From Arenibacter latericius DSM 15913 (lineage in GTDB: Bacteria > Bacteroidota > Bacteroidia > Flavobacteriales > Flavobacteriaceae), in the NCBI RefSeq assembly GCF_000424985.1, contig NZ_AUKX01000002.1, positions 62,001-126,000 of the forward strand: 64,000 nucleotides of DNA. Reading direction: 5' to 3'. Of this stretch, positions 34,980 through 43,081 are shown piece after piece. The translations under genes and the position numbers were made by a program. Numbering within the stretch: the first letter of the stretch is position 1; the number at the start of each line of letters is the position of its first letter. Under the pieces are notes generated by a model. It was not told the DNA's origin and searched no databases. It worked only from the letters and a program-made list of their open reading frames with translations.

Positions 34980-35366
34980 ATGGCCGAAGATTTAAAAGTT
35001 AGGTATTCTGATAAAGAATTAAGTGAATTTAAAGCTCTAATTGAAGAGAAAATTGAGAAAGCAAAAAGTCACCTAGAGCTACTTAAAAGCTCGTATATGA
35101 ATGATGGGAATAATGGTACAGATGATACCTCTCCTACATTTAAAGCGTTTGAGGAAGGCTCGGAGACTATGAGTAAAGAGGCTAATACTCAATTGGCGAT
35201 TAGACAGGAGAAATTTATTAGGGATTTAAAGAACGCATTATTGCGAATTGAAAATAAAACCTACGGAGTGTGTCGTGTTACAGGGAAATTAATAAATAAG
35301 GAGCGACTAAAGTTAGTCCCGCATGCAACCCTGAGTATCGAGGCAAAGAATATGCAAACAAAGTAA
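34980..35366 (+). CDS. TraR/DksA family protein lacking zinc cysteines
   Basis: 128 residues: N-terminal coiled coil (about 8-85) with an acidic tip segment NDGNNGTDDTSPT, then the DksA C-terminal region YGVCRVTGKLINKERLKLVPHAT. Of the four zinc cysteines only the first is present; the second is Thr and the last pair is absent (SIEAKN). DksA-type proteins act in the secondary channel of RNA polymerase with ppGpp; Bacteroidota commonly carry such zinc-less versions. Directly downstream of ileS, with a shared terminator after it. Confidence 0.9.
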   Translation: MAEDLKVRYSDKELSEFKALIEEKIEKAKSHLELLKSSYMNDGNNGTDDTSPTFKAFEEGSETMSKEANTQLAIRQEKFIRDLKNALLRIENKTYGVCRVTGKLINKERLKLVPHATLSIEAKNMQTK

Positions 35367-35371
35367 TTAAG

Positions 35372-35399
35372 AAAAAAACGCCTGAAAGGGCGTTTTTTT
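35372..35399 (+). terminator. Terminator of the ileS-dksA-like operon
   Basis: AAAAAAACGCC, TGAAA loop region, GGGCGTTTTTTT: symmetrical A/T flanks make it functional in both directions. Confidence 0.88.
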
Positions 35400-35505
35400 A
35401 TATCAATAGTACTACTTTCTTTATAATTGTTTTGCCTGTACTGCAAAATTATTCCTTATCTCTGCAGCAGAAATTATCTCCATAAGAAAAACCGGAAAAT
35501 ATGTC

Positions 35506-35513
35506 TATTTTTG
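35506..35513 (+). promoter_or_regulatory. -7 box of lspA
   Basis: TATTTTTG, perfect TAnnTTTG, 20 bases before the lspA ATG. Confidence 0.55.
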
Positions 35514-35533
35514 CCGCATCTATTTTTTAAGTA

Positions 35534-36184
35534 ATGAGTTTAAAAAAATCACTTTTCATTGTCATTCTGATCCTTTTAATTGATCAGATAAGTAAAATAT
35601 ATATCAAAACGAATTTTGTTCTAGGGGAGTCAGTAGATGTCTTTAACTGGTTCAAGATATTATTTATTGAGAATGAAGGCGCAGCATGGGGTACCAAGTT
35701 AAGTGATATACTTCCAATTTCAGATGAGGCAGGAAAACTTATTCTAACTATTTTTAGGCTGTTTGCAATTGTTGGTATCGGTTATTGGTTGTGGGATAAT
35801 ATAAAAAAACATGCTTCTAAAACGTTAATTGTAGCAGTATCTCTCATATTTGCTGGAGCTTTGGGAAATATTATAGATTCTGTCTTCTATGGAGTGGTTT
35901 TTAATGATAGTTATTCTCAAGTGGCTACCATGTTTGCAGCAGAGCCTTATGGGAGCATTTTTCATGGGAAGGTAGTAGATATGCTTTATTTTCCAATGAT
36001 TGATACTGTATGGCCAGAATGGGTGCCTATGGTAGGAGGAAATACCTTTCGTTTTTTTGAGCCAGTGTTTAATATAGCTGATATGGCTATAAGCACTGGA
36101 GTGGGGATTTTAATCGTCTTTAATAAAAAGGCCTTCGGAGAACCATCTAATGATGCTAAAACGAATAAATCCGATCAGGAGTAA
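35534..36184 (+). CDS. lspA: Lipoprotein signal peptidase (signal peptidase II)
   Basis: 216 residues, longer than the roughly 165 of E. coli. Four membrane helices. Conserved motifs: DQISK (Asp17), NEGAAWG, GNIIDSVFYG (Asp115), VVDMLYF (Asp149) and FNIADMAIS (Asp183); Asp149 and Asp183 correspond to the catalytic aspartates. The extra length lies mainly between Asp115 and Asp149 (about 24 residues) and between 155 and 176, a periplasmic insertion usual in this phylum. It cleaves lipoprotein signals at the lipobox, of which this window holds many substrates. The 3' end overlaps the convergent gene by 29 bases. Confidence 0.95.
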   Translation: MSLKKSLFIVILILLIDQISKIYIKTNFVLGESVDVFNWFKILFIENEGAAWGTKLSDILPISDEAGKLILTIFRLFAIVGIGYWLWDNIKKHASKTLIVAVSLIFAGALGNIIDSVFYGVVFNDSYSQVATMFAAEPYGSIFHGKVVDMLYFPMIDTVWPEWVPMVGGNTFRFFEPVFNIADMAISTGVGILIVFNKKAFGEPSNDAKTNKSDQE

Positions 36185-36716
36185 CACAATAATCCATAGG
36201 CACGTCGTGTGGCTCGCTATCGGAAATTAAAGTCTCGGCAGCAAAGAAGGATAAACCAATTTTAATAACGTCAGGTCTACACTCCTGTAATAAGGTGTCG
36301 TAAAATCCTTTTCCATAGCCTACTCTATTGCCTTTTAGGTCAAAAGCTAGTAAAGGCATGAATACTACATCCAATTTTTTTGGTGGCACCTCAATTCCAT
36401 CAACAGGCTCGGGAATGTTCCAATGATTTTTCTTTATTATAGTATTGTCGGTAAGTAGATAATTGATAAGATTTTTATCATCTACCATTTTCGGAAGTAC
36501 AACATTTTTATCCTTTCCTTGCAATATAGATAGCACCATGCTGGTGTCTACTTCTTTTTTTTCTGATATGGAAAGGAATAAATGGTAATAAGAATACTCC
36601 CAAATAGGAGCTTTTAGGAGCTGATTAGCTATAGCTAAGCTAAATGCATCAAGTTGCTGATTACTAAGATTTTTACGACGCTCGTTATATTGTAATCGCA
36701 AATCCTTCTTCAGCAT
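36156..36716 (-). CDS. 5-formyltetrahydrofolate cyclo-ligase
   Basis: 186 residues. N-terminal MLKKDLRLQYNERRKNLS and the C-terminal LLAFDLKGNRVGYGKGFYDTLL, with the ATP-binding GxRxGxGxGxYD motif, are diagnostic of the family (YgfA/Fau, MTHFS). It converts 5-formyl-THF to 5,10-methenyl-THF using ATP. The stop lies inside lspA, so the two mRNAs overlap tail-to-tail. Confidence 0.95.
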   Translation of the reverse strand: MLKKDLRLQYNERRKNLSNQQLDAFSLAIANQLLKAPIWEYSYYHLFLSISEKKEVDTSMVLSILQGKDKNVVLPKMVDDKNLINYLLTDNTIIKKNHWNIPEPVDGIEVPPKKLDVVFMPLLAFDLKGNRVGYGKGFYDTLLQECRPDVIKIGLSFFAAETLISDSEPHDVPMDYCVTPDRIYSF

Positions 36717-36785
36717 AATATAAAATTGTGAATAGGCTATCTAAATTTTTAAGGGGAAGTAGTCTGTATTTTATAATTGAGAGAA

Positions 36786-36878
36786 CTAATCTTTTGAGGA
36801 GACTCTTAAATTATAATATAACTTTAAAACACCCATTAAAAACAAGTAGGTTACTAAGGTGATAATGTAGCTGTCCAT
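36786..36878 (-). CDS. Putative 30-residue single-span membrane protein
   Basis: ATG 36878 to TAG 36786, 30 residues: MDSYIITLVTYLFLMGVLK then LYYNLRVSSKD. Residues 4-21 form one hydrophobic segment, followed by a positively charged tail (Lys19, Arg25, Lys29), the look of a small inner-membrane protein with the C-terminus inside. A perfect -7 box TATATTTG ends 23 bases upstream, the typical flavobacterial leader distance. Too short for standard gene callers. I do not recognise a family; it might act as a regulator of a membrane complex or be a chance ORF. Confidence 0.5.
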   Translation of the reverse strand: MDSYIITLVTYLFLMGVLKLYYNLRVSSKD

Positions 36879-36901
36879 TTTCTAATTGGCTTAAGATTAG
36901 T

Positions 36902-36909
36902 CAAATATA
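36902..36909 (-). promoter_or_regulatory. -7 box upstream of the 30-residue ORF
   Basis: TATATTTG on the minus strand, perfect TAnnTTTG, 23 bases before ATG 36878. No matching -33 TTTG at 19 bases. Confidence 0.5.
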
Positions 36910-37313
36910 GGAAAAAAGAGTTAGGTTTATCCATAAAGAGCACAATTTAATCGATGAAATGCACCTTTTTTAACATTTGATTCTGAATTAAGTACATTAT
37001 GCTTTAGGTGTTTTAAACAATTTAAGAGGGGTAAACTGCTGTAAATAAGCAATATAGTGATTTTTTCAATATTAGAAGTTGTTTTCAGTTGATTTTAGGT
37101 GTTTTGCCGATAGATTTATCATTTTAGCGATTTTTTTTGGAATATAAAGAGTAAAGTAAGGTTGTTTTTACTCATTCTAAAGGATGGTTATGTTTGTTAT
37201 TTCAATACGACAAATGAATTTTATAGGTCATTAAAAATCTGTAAATTCTATGTGCTCTAAGAAAATCGCAGTAATTTTCGTTTATAATTAAGAAAGGAGA
37301 AACCTTAAAAATA

Positions 37314-39101
37314 ATGCCTCATATTCCACTTGAAGTTCAGTTGAAATCGTTGCCGGATAATCCGGGAGTATATCAATTTTATGATGCCGAAGAGAAGATT
37401 CTCTATGTAGGGAAAGCAAAAAACCTTAAAAAAAGGGTGAGTTCTTATTTTAATAAAAACCACGAGTACGGTAAAACGCGAGTGCTAGTAAAAAAAATAA
37501 AGACCATTCGGCATATAGTGGTGCCTACCGAATCTGATGCCTTGCTTTTAGAGAACAACTTAATTAAAAAATATAGGCCTCGATACAACGTTCTATTAAA
37601 GGACGATAAAACCTATCCTTGGATTTGTATTAAAAATGAAAGGTTTCCAAGAGTATTTTCTACCAGAAGGTTAATTAAAGATGGGTCGGAATATTTTGGT
37701 CCCTATACTAGTATGAAAACGGTCCATACCTTATTAGATCTTATAAAAAGCGTATACCCCTTGCGTACCTGTAATTATGATCTCTCTCCCGAGAAAATAG
37801 CAGCTGATAGGTATAAGGTGTGTTTAGAATATCACTTAGGGAATTGTAAAGGGCCTTGTGAAGGTTTGCAAACAGAAGAGGATTATAGGCGGCAGATAGC
37901 GGATATCAGGGAGATTGTAAAAGGGAATTTTAAATCGTCACTCCATTATTTTAAGAATCAGATGAAGCAATTAGCTGAGGAGATGAGGTTTGAGGAAGCT
38001 CAGAAGATAAAAGAGAAAATAGAGGTGTTAGAGAATTATCAGGTAAAATCTACCATTGTAAATCCTAATATCAATAATGTAGACGTTTTTAGTATTGTCT
38101 CTGATGAGGCATATGCTTACGTTAATTTTCTTCAACTTTCCCATGGATCAATCATAAGGTCTCATACCATGGAGATTAAGAAGAAATTGGATGAAACAGA
38201 TGAAGAGCTATTGCAGTTGGCTGTGGTAGAGATTAGGAATCGTTTTAATTCGCAGTCTAGAGAGGTGTATCTTCCTTATAAGGTAGAGTTAGAGGATCAT
38301 TTGAAAATTGTTGTACCTAAATTGGGAGACAAGAAGAAAATATTGGAGCTGTCTGAGCGAAACGCTAAGTTTTTTAGACAAGAGCGTTTTAAACAAATAA
38401 AAATAATTGATCCAGATAGACATGTTAAACGATTGATGGCGCAAATGAAGACCGATTTAAGGCTTTCGCAAGAGCCCAGGCATATAGAGTGTTTCGATAA
38501 CTCTAATATTCAAGGTACTCATCCAGTAGCAGCTTGTGTGGTTTTCAGAGATGGTAAACCGTCTAAAAAGGAATACAGGCACTATAATATTAAAACTGTT
38601 ACAGGGCCAGATGATTTTGCCTCTATGGAGGAGGTGGTCTATAGGCGATATAAGCGACTAATGGAAGAAGAGCAGTCCCTACCGCAACTCATAATAATAG
38701 ATGGAGGGAAAGGTCAACTTTCCTCTGCCCTAAAAAGTCTAGATGCATTAGGTCTTAGGGGGAAAATAGCTATCGTGGGAATTGCCAAAAGGTTAGAAGA
38801 AATATTTTTTCCAGAAGATCCAATTCCGCTTTATTTAGATAAGAAGTCCGAATCCCTAAAGACTATTCAGCATCTTAGGAATGAGGCACATAGATTCGGA
38901 ATTACCTTCCATAGGAACAAAAGGAGTAAAGCCGCTATTAAATCAGAATTAGAATCGATAAAAGGTATCGGTAAAAAAACCGAAGAAGAGCTGTTAAAGA
39001 AATTTAAGTCGGTTAAAAGGATAAAAGAAGCATCTTTGGACCAATTGGCAGCAGTTATTGGGGAATCTAAGGCGAAAATAATTTATGAATCCTTTCATTA
39101 A
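37314..39101 (+). CDS. uvrC: Excinuclease ABC subunit C
   Basis: 595 residues. GIY-YIG nuclease at the start (PGVYQFYD, YVGKAKNLKKRV, about 17-45), Cys-rich element (about 154-182: CNYD, CLEY, CKGPCEG), UVR domain (about 198-235), RNase H-like nuclease with ECFDNSNIQGTHPVAACVVF (about 383-402) and IIDGGKGQL, and C-terminal helix-hairpin-helix (IKGIGKKTEEELL near 545). It makes both incisions around UvrB-bound lesions. The patatin gene follows after 17 bases. Confidence 0.97.
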   Translation: MPHIPLEVQLKSLPDNPGVYQFYDAEEKILYVGKAKNLKKRVSSYFNKNHEYGKTRVLVKKIKTIRHIVVPTESDALLLENNLIKKYRPRYNVLLKDDKTYPWICIKNERFPRVFSTRRLIKDGSEYFGPYTSMKTVHTLLDLIKSVYPLRTCNYDLSPEKIAADRYKVCLEYHLGNCKGPCEGLQTEEDYRRQIADIREIVKGNFKSSLHYFKNQMKQLAEEMRFEEAQKIKEKIEVLENYQVKSTIVNPNINNVDVFSIVSDEAYAYVNFLQLSHGSIIRSHTMEIKKKLDETDEELLQLAVVEIRNRFNSQSREVYLPYKVELEDHLKIVVPKLGDKKKILELSERNAKFFRQERFKQIKIIDPDRHVKRLMAQMKTDLRLSQEPRHIECFDNSNIQGTHPVAACVVFRDGKPSKKEYRHYNIKTVTGPDDFASMEEVVYRRYKRLMEEEQSLPQLIIIDGGKGQLSSALKSLDALGLRGKIAIVGIAKRLEEIFFPEDPIPLYLDKKSESLKTIQHLRNEAHRFGITFHRNKRSKAAIKSELESIKGIGKKTEEELLKKFKSVKRIKEASLDQLAAVIGESKAKIIYESFH

Positions 39102-39118
39102 ACTCGTACTTTAGTAAT

Positions 39119-41380
39119 ATGTCGAAACTCCTAATCCTTATTGTCTTATTCTTTTCTCACATGGTGCTATGGGGGCAGGACGTTAATGATTCTAAAGACT
39201 TAAAAGTTGGTCTTGTTCTTAGTGGAGGAGGAGCTAAAGGGCTTGCTCATATTGGGGCATTAAAGGTGATAGAGGAAGCTGGGGTGAAAATAGACTATAT
39301 AGGGGGTACTAGTATGGGGGCTATTGTAGGGGCGCTTTACGCATCAGGGTATTCGGCTTCTGAGCTAGATTCTATTTTTAAAAGCACTAATTTTATGGCG
39401 CTTATCCAAGATAATGTACCAAGAAGCTCCAAAACCTTTTACGAGAAGGAAGATTCTGAAAGATATGCGGTTACCCTTCCCTTTAGTAGGTTTAAAATAG
39501 CAATTCCGCAAGCTATTTCTGGGGGTCAAAGTATTTACAACGAGTTGGTTAGGTTGCTGTATCATGTGAAAGATATAAATGATTTTAGTAAGTTAAAAAT
39601 CCCTTTTATATGCATGGCGACGGATGTGGAAACTGGGGAAGAAGTGCGTTTAGATCGTGGATATTTGCCTCAGGCCATTCTGGCTAGTGGTACTTTCCCT
39701 TCGTTATTTAGACCGGTAGAGATAGATGGGAAGGTGTTAATAGATGGCGGGGTAGTTAATAATTACCCTATAAAGGAAGTGAAAAAAATGGGAGCCGATA
39801 TTATTATCGGAGTTGATGTGCAACATGGTTTATCTGATAGGGAGTCTTTAGCATCTGCAACCGAAATTCTATTGCAGATTAATAACTATAGAACGGTGAA
39901 GGATATGCAAAAGAAGTCGGAACTGACGGATATTTATATTTCACCAGATATAAAAGATTACTCGGTGATTGATTTTGCTTATGGTAAAGCAATAATAGAC
40001 AAGGGAGAGGAAGCTGCGCGTCTAAAATTTGATGATTTACTTCAGATTGCAAAGGGCCCCGTATTGGAGGGGCGGCATGGGATAGTGCCCGCTAAACTTA
40101 AAGATACCATTCGCGTGAATGAAGTTATGATTCAGGGGAATCATAACTATTCTAGGGCCTATATTATGGGTAAGTTGCGGTTTAATGAAGATGACGACAT
40201 CACCTTTGCGAAACTACAACGGGGGATTAATAACCTATCGGCTACCGGAAACTTTATGTCTATTAAATATGAGTTGCGAAGTAACGGAGGTGGGGATGGA
40301 CTTCTGCTTAATGTAAAAGAAAACCCAAATAAAATGTTCATTAGATTGGGACTGCATTATGATGAACTTTATAAAAGTGCCGGAATTCTAAATTTAACGC
40401 GGAAGAATTTTTTGATGGATGATGACGTGGCTTCTTTCGATTTTATTATCGGAGATAATCTTAGGTATAGATTAGAATATTATGTGGATAAGGGATTCTA
40501 CTGGAGTTTTGGGATGAACTCCCAATTTGATCATTTTAATAAGGAGGTAGATTTTGACCTTATAAAATCTAATTATGAGGTTGATGCTAGCTCTAATATT
40601 CAAAAAATAAATCTAAGTGCTACCGATTTTACCAATCAGGTGTATATGCAAACGGTGCTAAAGGAGGAGTTTGCATTTATTTTAGGTCTTGAGCATAAGT
40701 TGCTGAAATATAGTACTAAAACACTTAGTCTTTCGGCACCTACAAATGCGCCTAACCTTCCCTCTAATGGTCGAACTTATTTTGAGAACAGTAACTTTTA
40801 TAGCGCCTATGGAAAACTGACCTATGATACCTACGATGATATTTTCTTTCCTACCAAAGGGCTTTATTTTGATGGCGATTTTCATTTCTATTTATTTTCG
40901 TCCGACTTTAATAATAACTTTAAAGAGTTTAGCGTAGGAAAGGCTAGGATGGGCGGTGCATTTTCGCTGTTTAATAAGGTGTATTTAAACTTGGAGACCG
41001 AAGGTGGTTTTAAATGGGGGGTTTCTCCTGTTGCTTCAATGGATTTTATATTGGGAGGGTATGGTACCCAATTGGTAAATAATGCCATCCCTTTTCTAGG
41101 GTATGATTTTTTAAGCCTTGTAGGAAATAGTTATGTTAAGGCAATGGTTAAGGTAGATTATGAGTTTTTGCCAAAAAACCATATTTTACTAGCTGCAAAT
41201 GTTGCTAATGTTGGAGACGACCTATTTAGAACAGCAGATTGGTTTGTGCCTCCCGAATATACGGGATATGGAATTGGCTATGGTTTAGAATCGTTTATTG
41301 GTCCTATTCAAGTATATTACTCATTTACTCCAGAGCAAAGGGAAAACCACCTCTTTTTTAGTGTGGGGTATTGGTTTTAA
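39119..41380 (+). CDS. Patatin-like phospholipase fused to Omp85-type barrel (PlpD-like)
   Basis: 753 residues. Signal peptide (1-20), patatin domain (about 28-300): oxyanion GGGAKG (36-41), nucleophile GTSMG (63-67, Ser65), catalytic DGG (209-211, Asp209). Then a POTRA-like segment (about 330-390, VNEVMIQGNHNYSRAYIMGKL) and a C-terminal surface-antigen beta-barrel ending in VGYWF. This is the layout of type Vd autotransporters such as PlpD, which display or release a lipase at the cell surface. Flavobacteria usually keep this fusion. Likely co-transcribed with uvrC. Confidence 0.93.
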   Translation: MSKLLILIVLFFSHMVLWGQDVNDSKDLKVGLVLSGGGAKGLAHIGALKVIEEAGVKIDYIGGTSMGAIVGALYASGYSASELDSIFKSTNFMALIQDNVPRSSKTFYEKEDSERYAVTLPFSRFKIAIPQAISGGQSIYNELVRLLYHVKDINDFSKLKIPFICMATDVETGEEVRLDRGYLPQAILASGTFPSLFRPVEIDGKVLIDGGVVNNYPIKEVKKMGADIIIGVDVQHGLSDRESLASATEILLQINNYRTVKDMQKKSELTDIYISPDIKDYSVIDFAYGKAIIDKGEEAARLKFDDLLQIAKGPVLEGRHGIVPAKLKDTIRVNEVMIQGNHNYSRAYIMGKLRFNEDDDITFAKLQRGINNLSATGNFMSIKYELRSNGGGDGLLLNVKENPNKMFIRLGLHYDELYKSAGILNLTRKNFLMDDDVASFDFIIGDNLRYRLEYYVDKGFYWSFGMNSQFDHFNKEVDFDLIKSNYEVDASSNIQKINLSATDFTNQVYMQTVLKEEFAFILGLEHKLLKYSTKTLSLSAPTNAPNLPSNGRTYFENSNFYSAYGKLTYDTYDDIFFPTKGLYFDGDFHFYLFSSDFNNNFKEFSVGKARMGGAFSLFNKVYLNLETEGGFKWGVSPVASMDFILGGYGTQLVNNAIPFLGYDFLSLVGNSYVKAMVKVDYEFLPKNHILLAANVANVGDDLFRTADWFVPPEYTGYGIGYGLESFIGPIQVYYSFTPEQRENHLFFSVGYWF

Positions 41381-41626
41381 GAAGTTTATAAGATTTAAAT
41401 TATATGAATTAACATATTAGGACCGTGTTTATTCCGATATTTGTTAGAGAGGGTCTAAATAAATGCCAATGTTGGACTATAGGGTTGATATAACTGCTCA
41501 TCTTAGGGCAATGTGGTAAAGGATATCAGGATTTTTTTTGGTAACCCGATTTTTAGAAGGAGTATGTATTCTAATCCTCTAAAGATGTATTTTTTAATGG
41601 ATACAATTCAACTTAAAAACAGTAAC

Positions 41627-42766
41627 ATGGCTACAGATAAAACTTCTTTAAACTTGCCTAAAGAGAACCTAGAGGCAGAAGATTTCTTGCCAATCTTGGG
41701 AACAGATTATATTGAATTATATGTTGGGAATGCTAAGCAGGCGGCGTATTACTATATGTCTGCTTGGGGTTTTCAACCATTGGCCTATTCTGGCTTAGAA
41801 ACAGGCCTTAAAGACAAGGTTTCCTACGTGTTGCAGCAAGATAAAATTAGATTAGTGTTAACCTCTCCCTTAAAATCTGGAGGGGAAATAAACAAACATA
41901 TTGAGGCGCATGGCGATGGGGTAAAAGTAATTGCCTTGTGGGTAGACGATGCTAGAAAAAGTTATTCGGAGACCGTAAGTCGGGGTGCAAAAAGTTACAT
42001 GGAGCCTAAGGTTTTAAAAGATGACGAGGGAGAGGTGGTGCTGTCTGGAATACACACCTATGGAGAAACGGTACATATTTTTGTAGAACGCAAAGCGTAT
42101 AAAGGGGTTTTTATGCCGGGGTATAGAAGTTGGGATCCTTATTACAAAGCTTCGGATGTAGGTCTAAAATATATAGATCATATTGTGGGAAATGTGGGGT
42201 GGAATGAAATGAATAAATGGTGTAAATTTTATGCCGAGGTAATGGGTTTTGCACAATTAGTATCTTTTGATGACAAGGATATTTCTACGGAGTATACGGC
42301 TCTTATGAGTAAGGTGATGAGTAATGGAAATGGGCGTATTAAATTTCCAATTAATGAACCTGCATCGGGGAGGAAAAAATCGCAAATAGAAGAGTTTATA
42401 GATTTTTATAATGGGTCTGGTGTACAGCATATGGCGCTTTCTACAGATAATATCATAGAAACCGTTAGTTCTTTAAAAGCTAGGGGGGTAGAGTTTCTTA
42501 CTATTCCATCTAGTTATTACGAGGATGTTTTGAGTAGGGTGGGAGAAATTGATGAAGATTTAGCGCCCTTAAAAAAATTAGGGATACTTATAGATAGAGA
42601 TGACGAAGGCTACTTGTTACAAATATTTACTAAGCCAATTTTAGATAGGCCAACAATGTTTATAGAAATTATACAGCGAAAAGGGGCAAAATCGTTTGGG
42701 AAAGGAAACTTTAAGGCGTTATTCCAGGCAATAGAAAGGGAGCAGGAGTCGCGTGGCACCCTTTAG
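41627..42766 (+). CDS. hppD: 4-hydroxyphenylpyruvate dioxygenase
   Basis: 379 residues from ATG 41627, the normal HPPD length; upstream in-frame ATGs (41597, 41585, 41513) add residues before the conserved DFLPILGTDYIELYVGN and have no support. Two vicinal-oxygen-chelate halves; iron ligands are in YIDHIVGNV (His), VQHMALST (His) and MFIEIIQRKG (Glu). It converts 4-hydroxyphenylpyruvate to homogentisate in tyrosine breakdown; homogentisate dioxygenase is not in the window. TATTTTTT (41588-41595) is a weak -7 candidate. Confidence 0.94.
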   Translation: MATDKTSLNLPKENLEAEDFLPILGTDYIELYVGNAKQAAYYYMSAWGFQPLAYSGLETGLKDKVSYVLQQDKIRLVLTSPLKSGGEINKHIEAHGDGVKVIALWVDDARKSYSETVSRGAKSYMEPKVLKDDEGEVVLSGIHTYGETVHIFVERKAYKGVFMPGYRSWDPYYKASDVGLKYIDHIVGNVGWNEMNKWCKFYAEVMGFAQLVSFDDKDISTEYTALMSKVMSNGNGRIKFPINEPASGRKKSQIEEFIDFYNGSGVQHMALSTDNIIETVSSLKARGVEFLTIPSSYYEDVLSRVGEIDEDLAPLKKLGILIDRDDEGYLLQIFTKPILDRPTMFIEIIQRKGAKSFGKGNFKALFQAIEREQESRGTL

Positions 42767-42854
42767 GAAGCGTGATTTTCTTAACTGTTTCCCAATTTTA
42801 TATTTCAAAATATTAAATAATGTTAAGGTAAGCGTTAAAGTAAGTTAAATCCTA

Positions 42855-42883
42855 TTTCAGAAAGTATTCTTGTTTTAAATTTG
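42855..42883 (+). promoter_or_regulatory. Promoter of the candidate small RNA
   Basis: TTTC (42855-42858), 17 bases, TAAATTTG (42876-42883), a perfect -7 box followed by TACTCGC. No coding start lies close downstream. Confidence 0.55.
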
Positions 42884-42888
42884 TACTC

Positions 42889-42989
42889 GCAAGGGGTGGT
42901 TCCCTTGCAACTTTAAGTATTGGTTTTTCATAATTTAAAGTTTGGTTGGTTATTTAGGAAAGCCCAGTTTTACGACTGGGCTTTTTTTA
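42889..42989 (+). ncRNA. Candidate small RNA, about 100 nt
   Basis: Starts just after a perfect -7 box. First element is hairpin GCAAGGG (42889-42895), GTGGTT loop, CCCTTGC (42902-42908). An unstructured U/A-rich middle follows (about 42909-42958), and the 3' end is a terminator: AGCCCAGT (42961-42968), loop, ACTGGGCT (42975-42982), then T7. No ORF of note. I infer an independent regulatory RNA; a leader or the hppD terminator alone are the alternatives. Family not recognised. Confidence 0.5.
42959..42989 (+). terminator. Terminator of the candidate small RNA
   Basis: AGCCCAGT / ACTGGGCT 8-bp stem (with flanking A-T pairs) and a run of T. Confidence 0.85.
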
Positions 42990-43081
42990 TGGACAATACT
43001 TTGGAATAATTCTTGTTTAGGTTAGTAGCGAATAAAGCCACAGTTCAAAGGTTTTTATTAAATTTACAACATTAAGCAAAT

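Larger units (their letters stand above)
36717..37313. other. Long intergenic region holding a small membrane-protein gene
   Basis: 597 bases, very AT-rich. It contains the 30-residue minus-strand ORF at 36786-36878 and its promoter. The right half (36930-37260) shows no ORF or clear repeat. Near uvrC, TAATTTTC (37272-37279) is one base off a -7 box and AAAGGAG (about 37294-37300) is a rare Shine-Dalgarno-like stretch before the ATG. Confidence 0.45.
42767..43081. other. Intergenic region with a small-RNA-like cassette
   Basis: 315 bases. The centre holds a promoter (42876-42883), a hairpin and a terminator with no ORF between, described separately. TAAATTTA (43059-43066), one base off TAnnTTTG, is a probable -7 box for the DUF3108 operon, 15 bases before its ATG. 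Confidence 0.5.

Noticed and set aside
41513-41626. Longer HPPD with 38 extra residues
   Set aside because: Extra residues precede the normal family start and are not domain-like.
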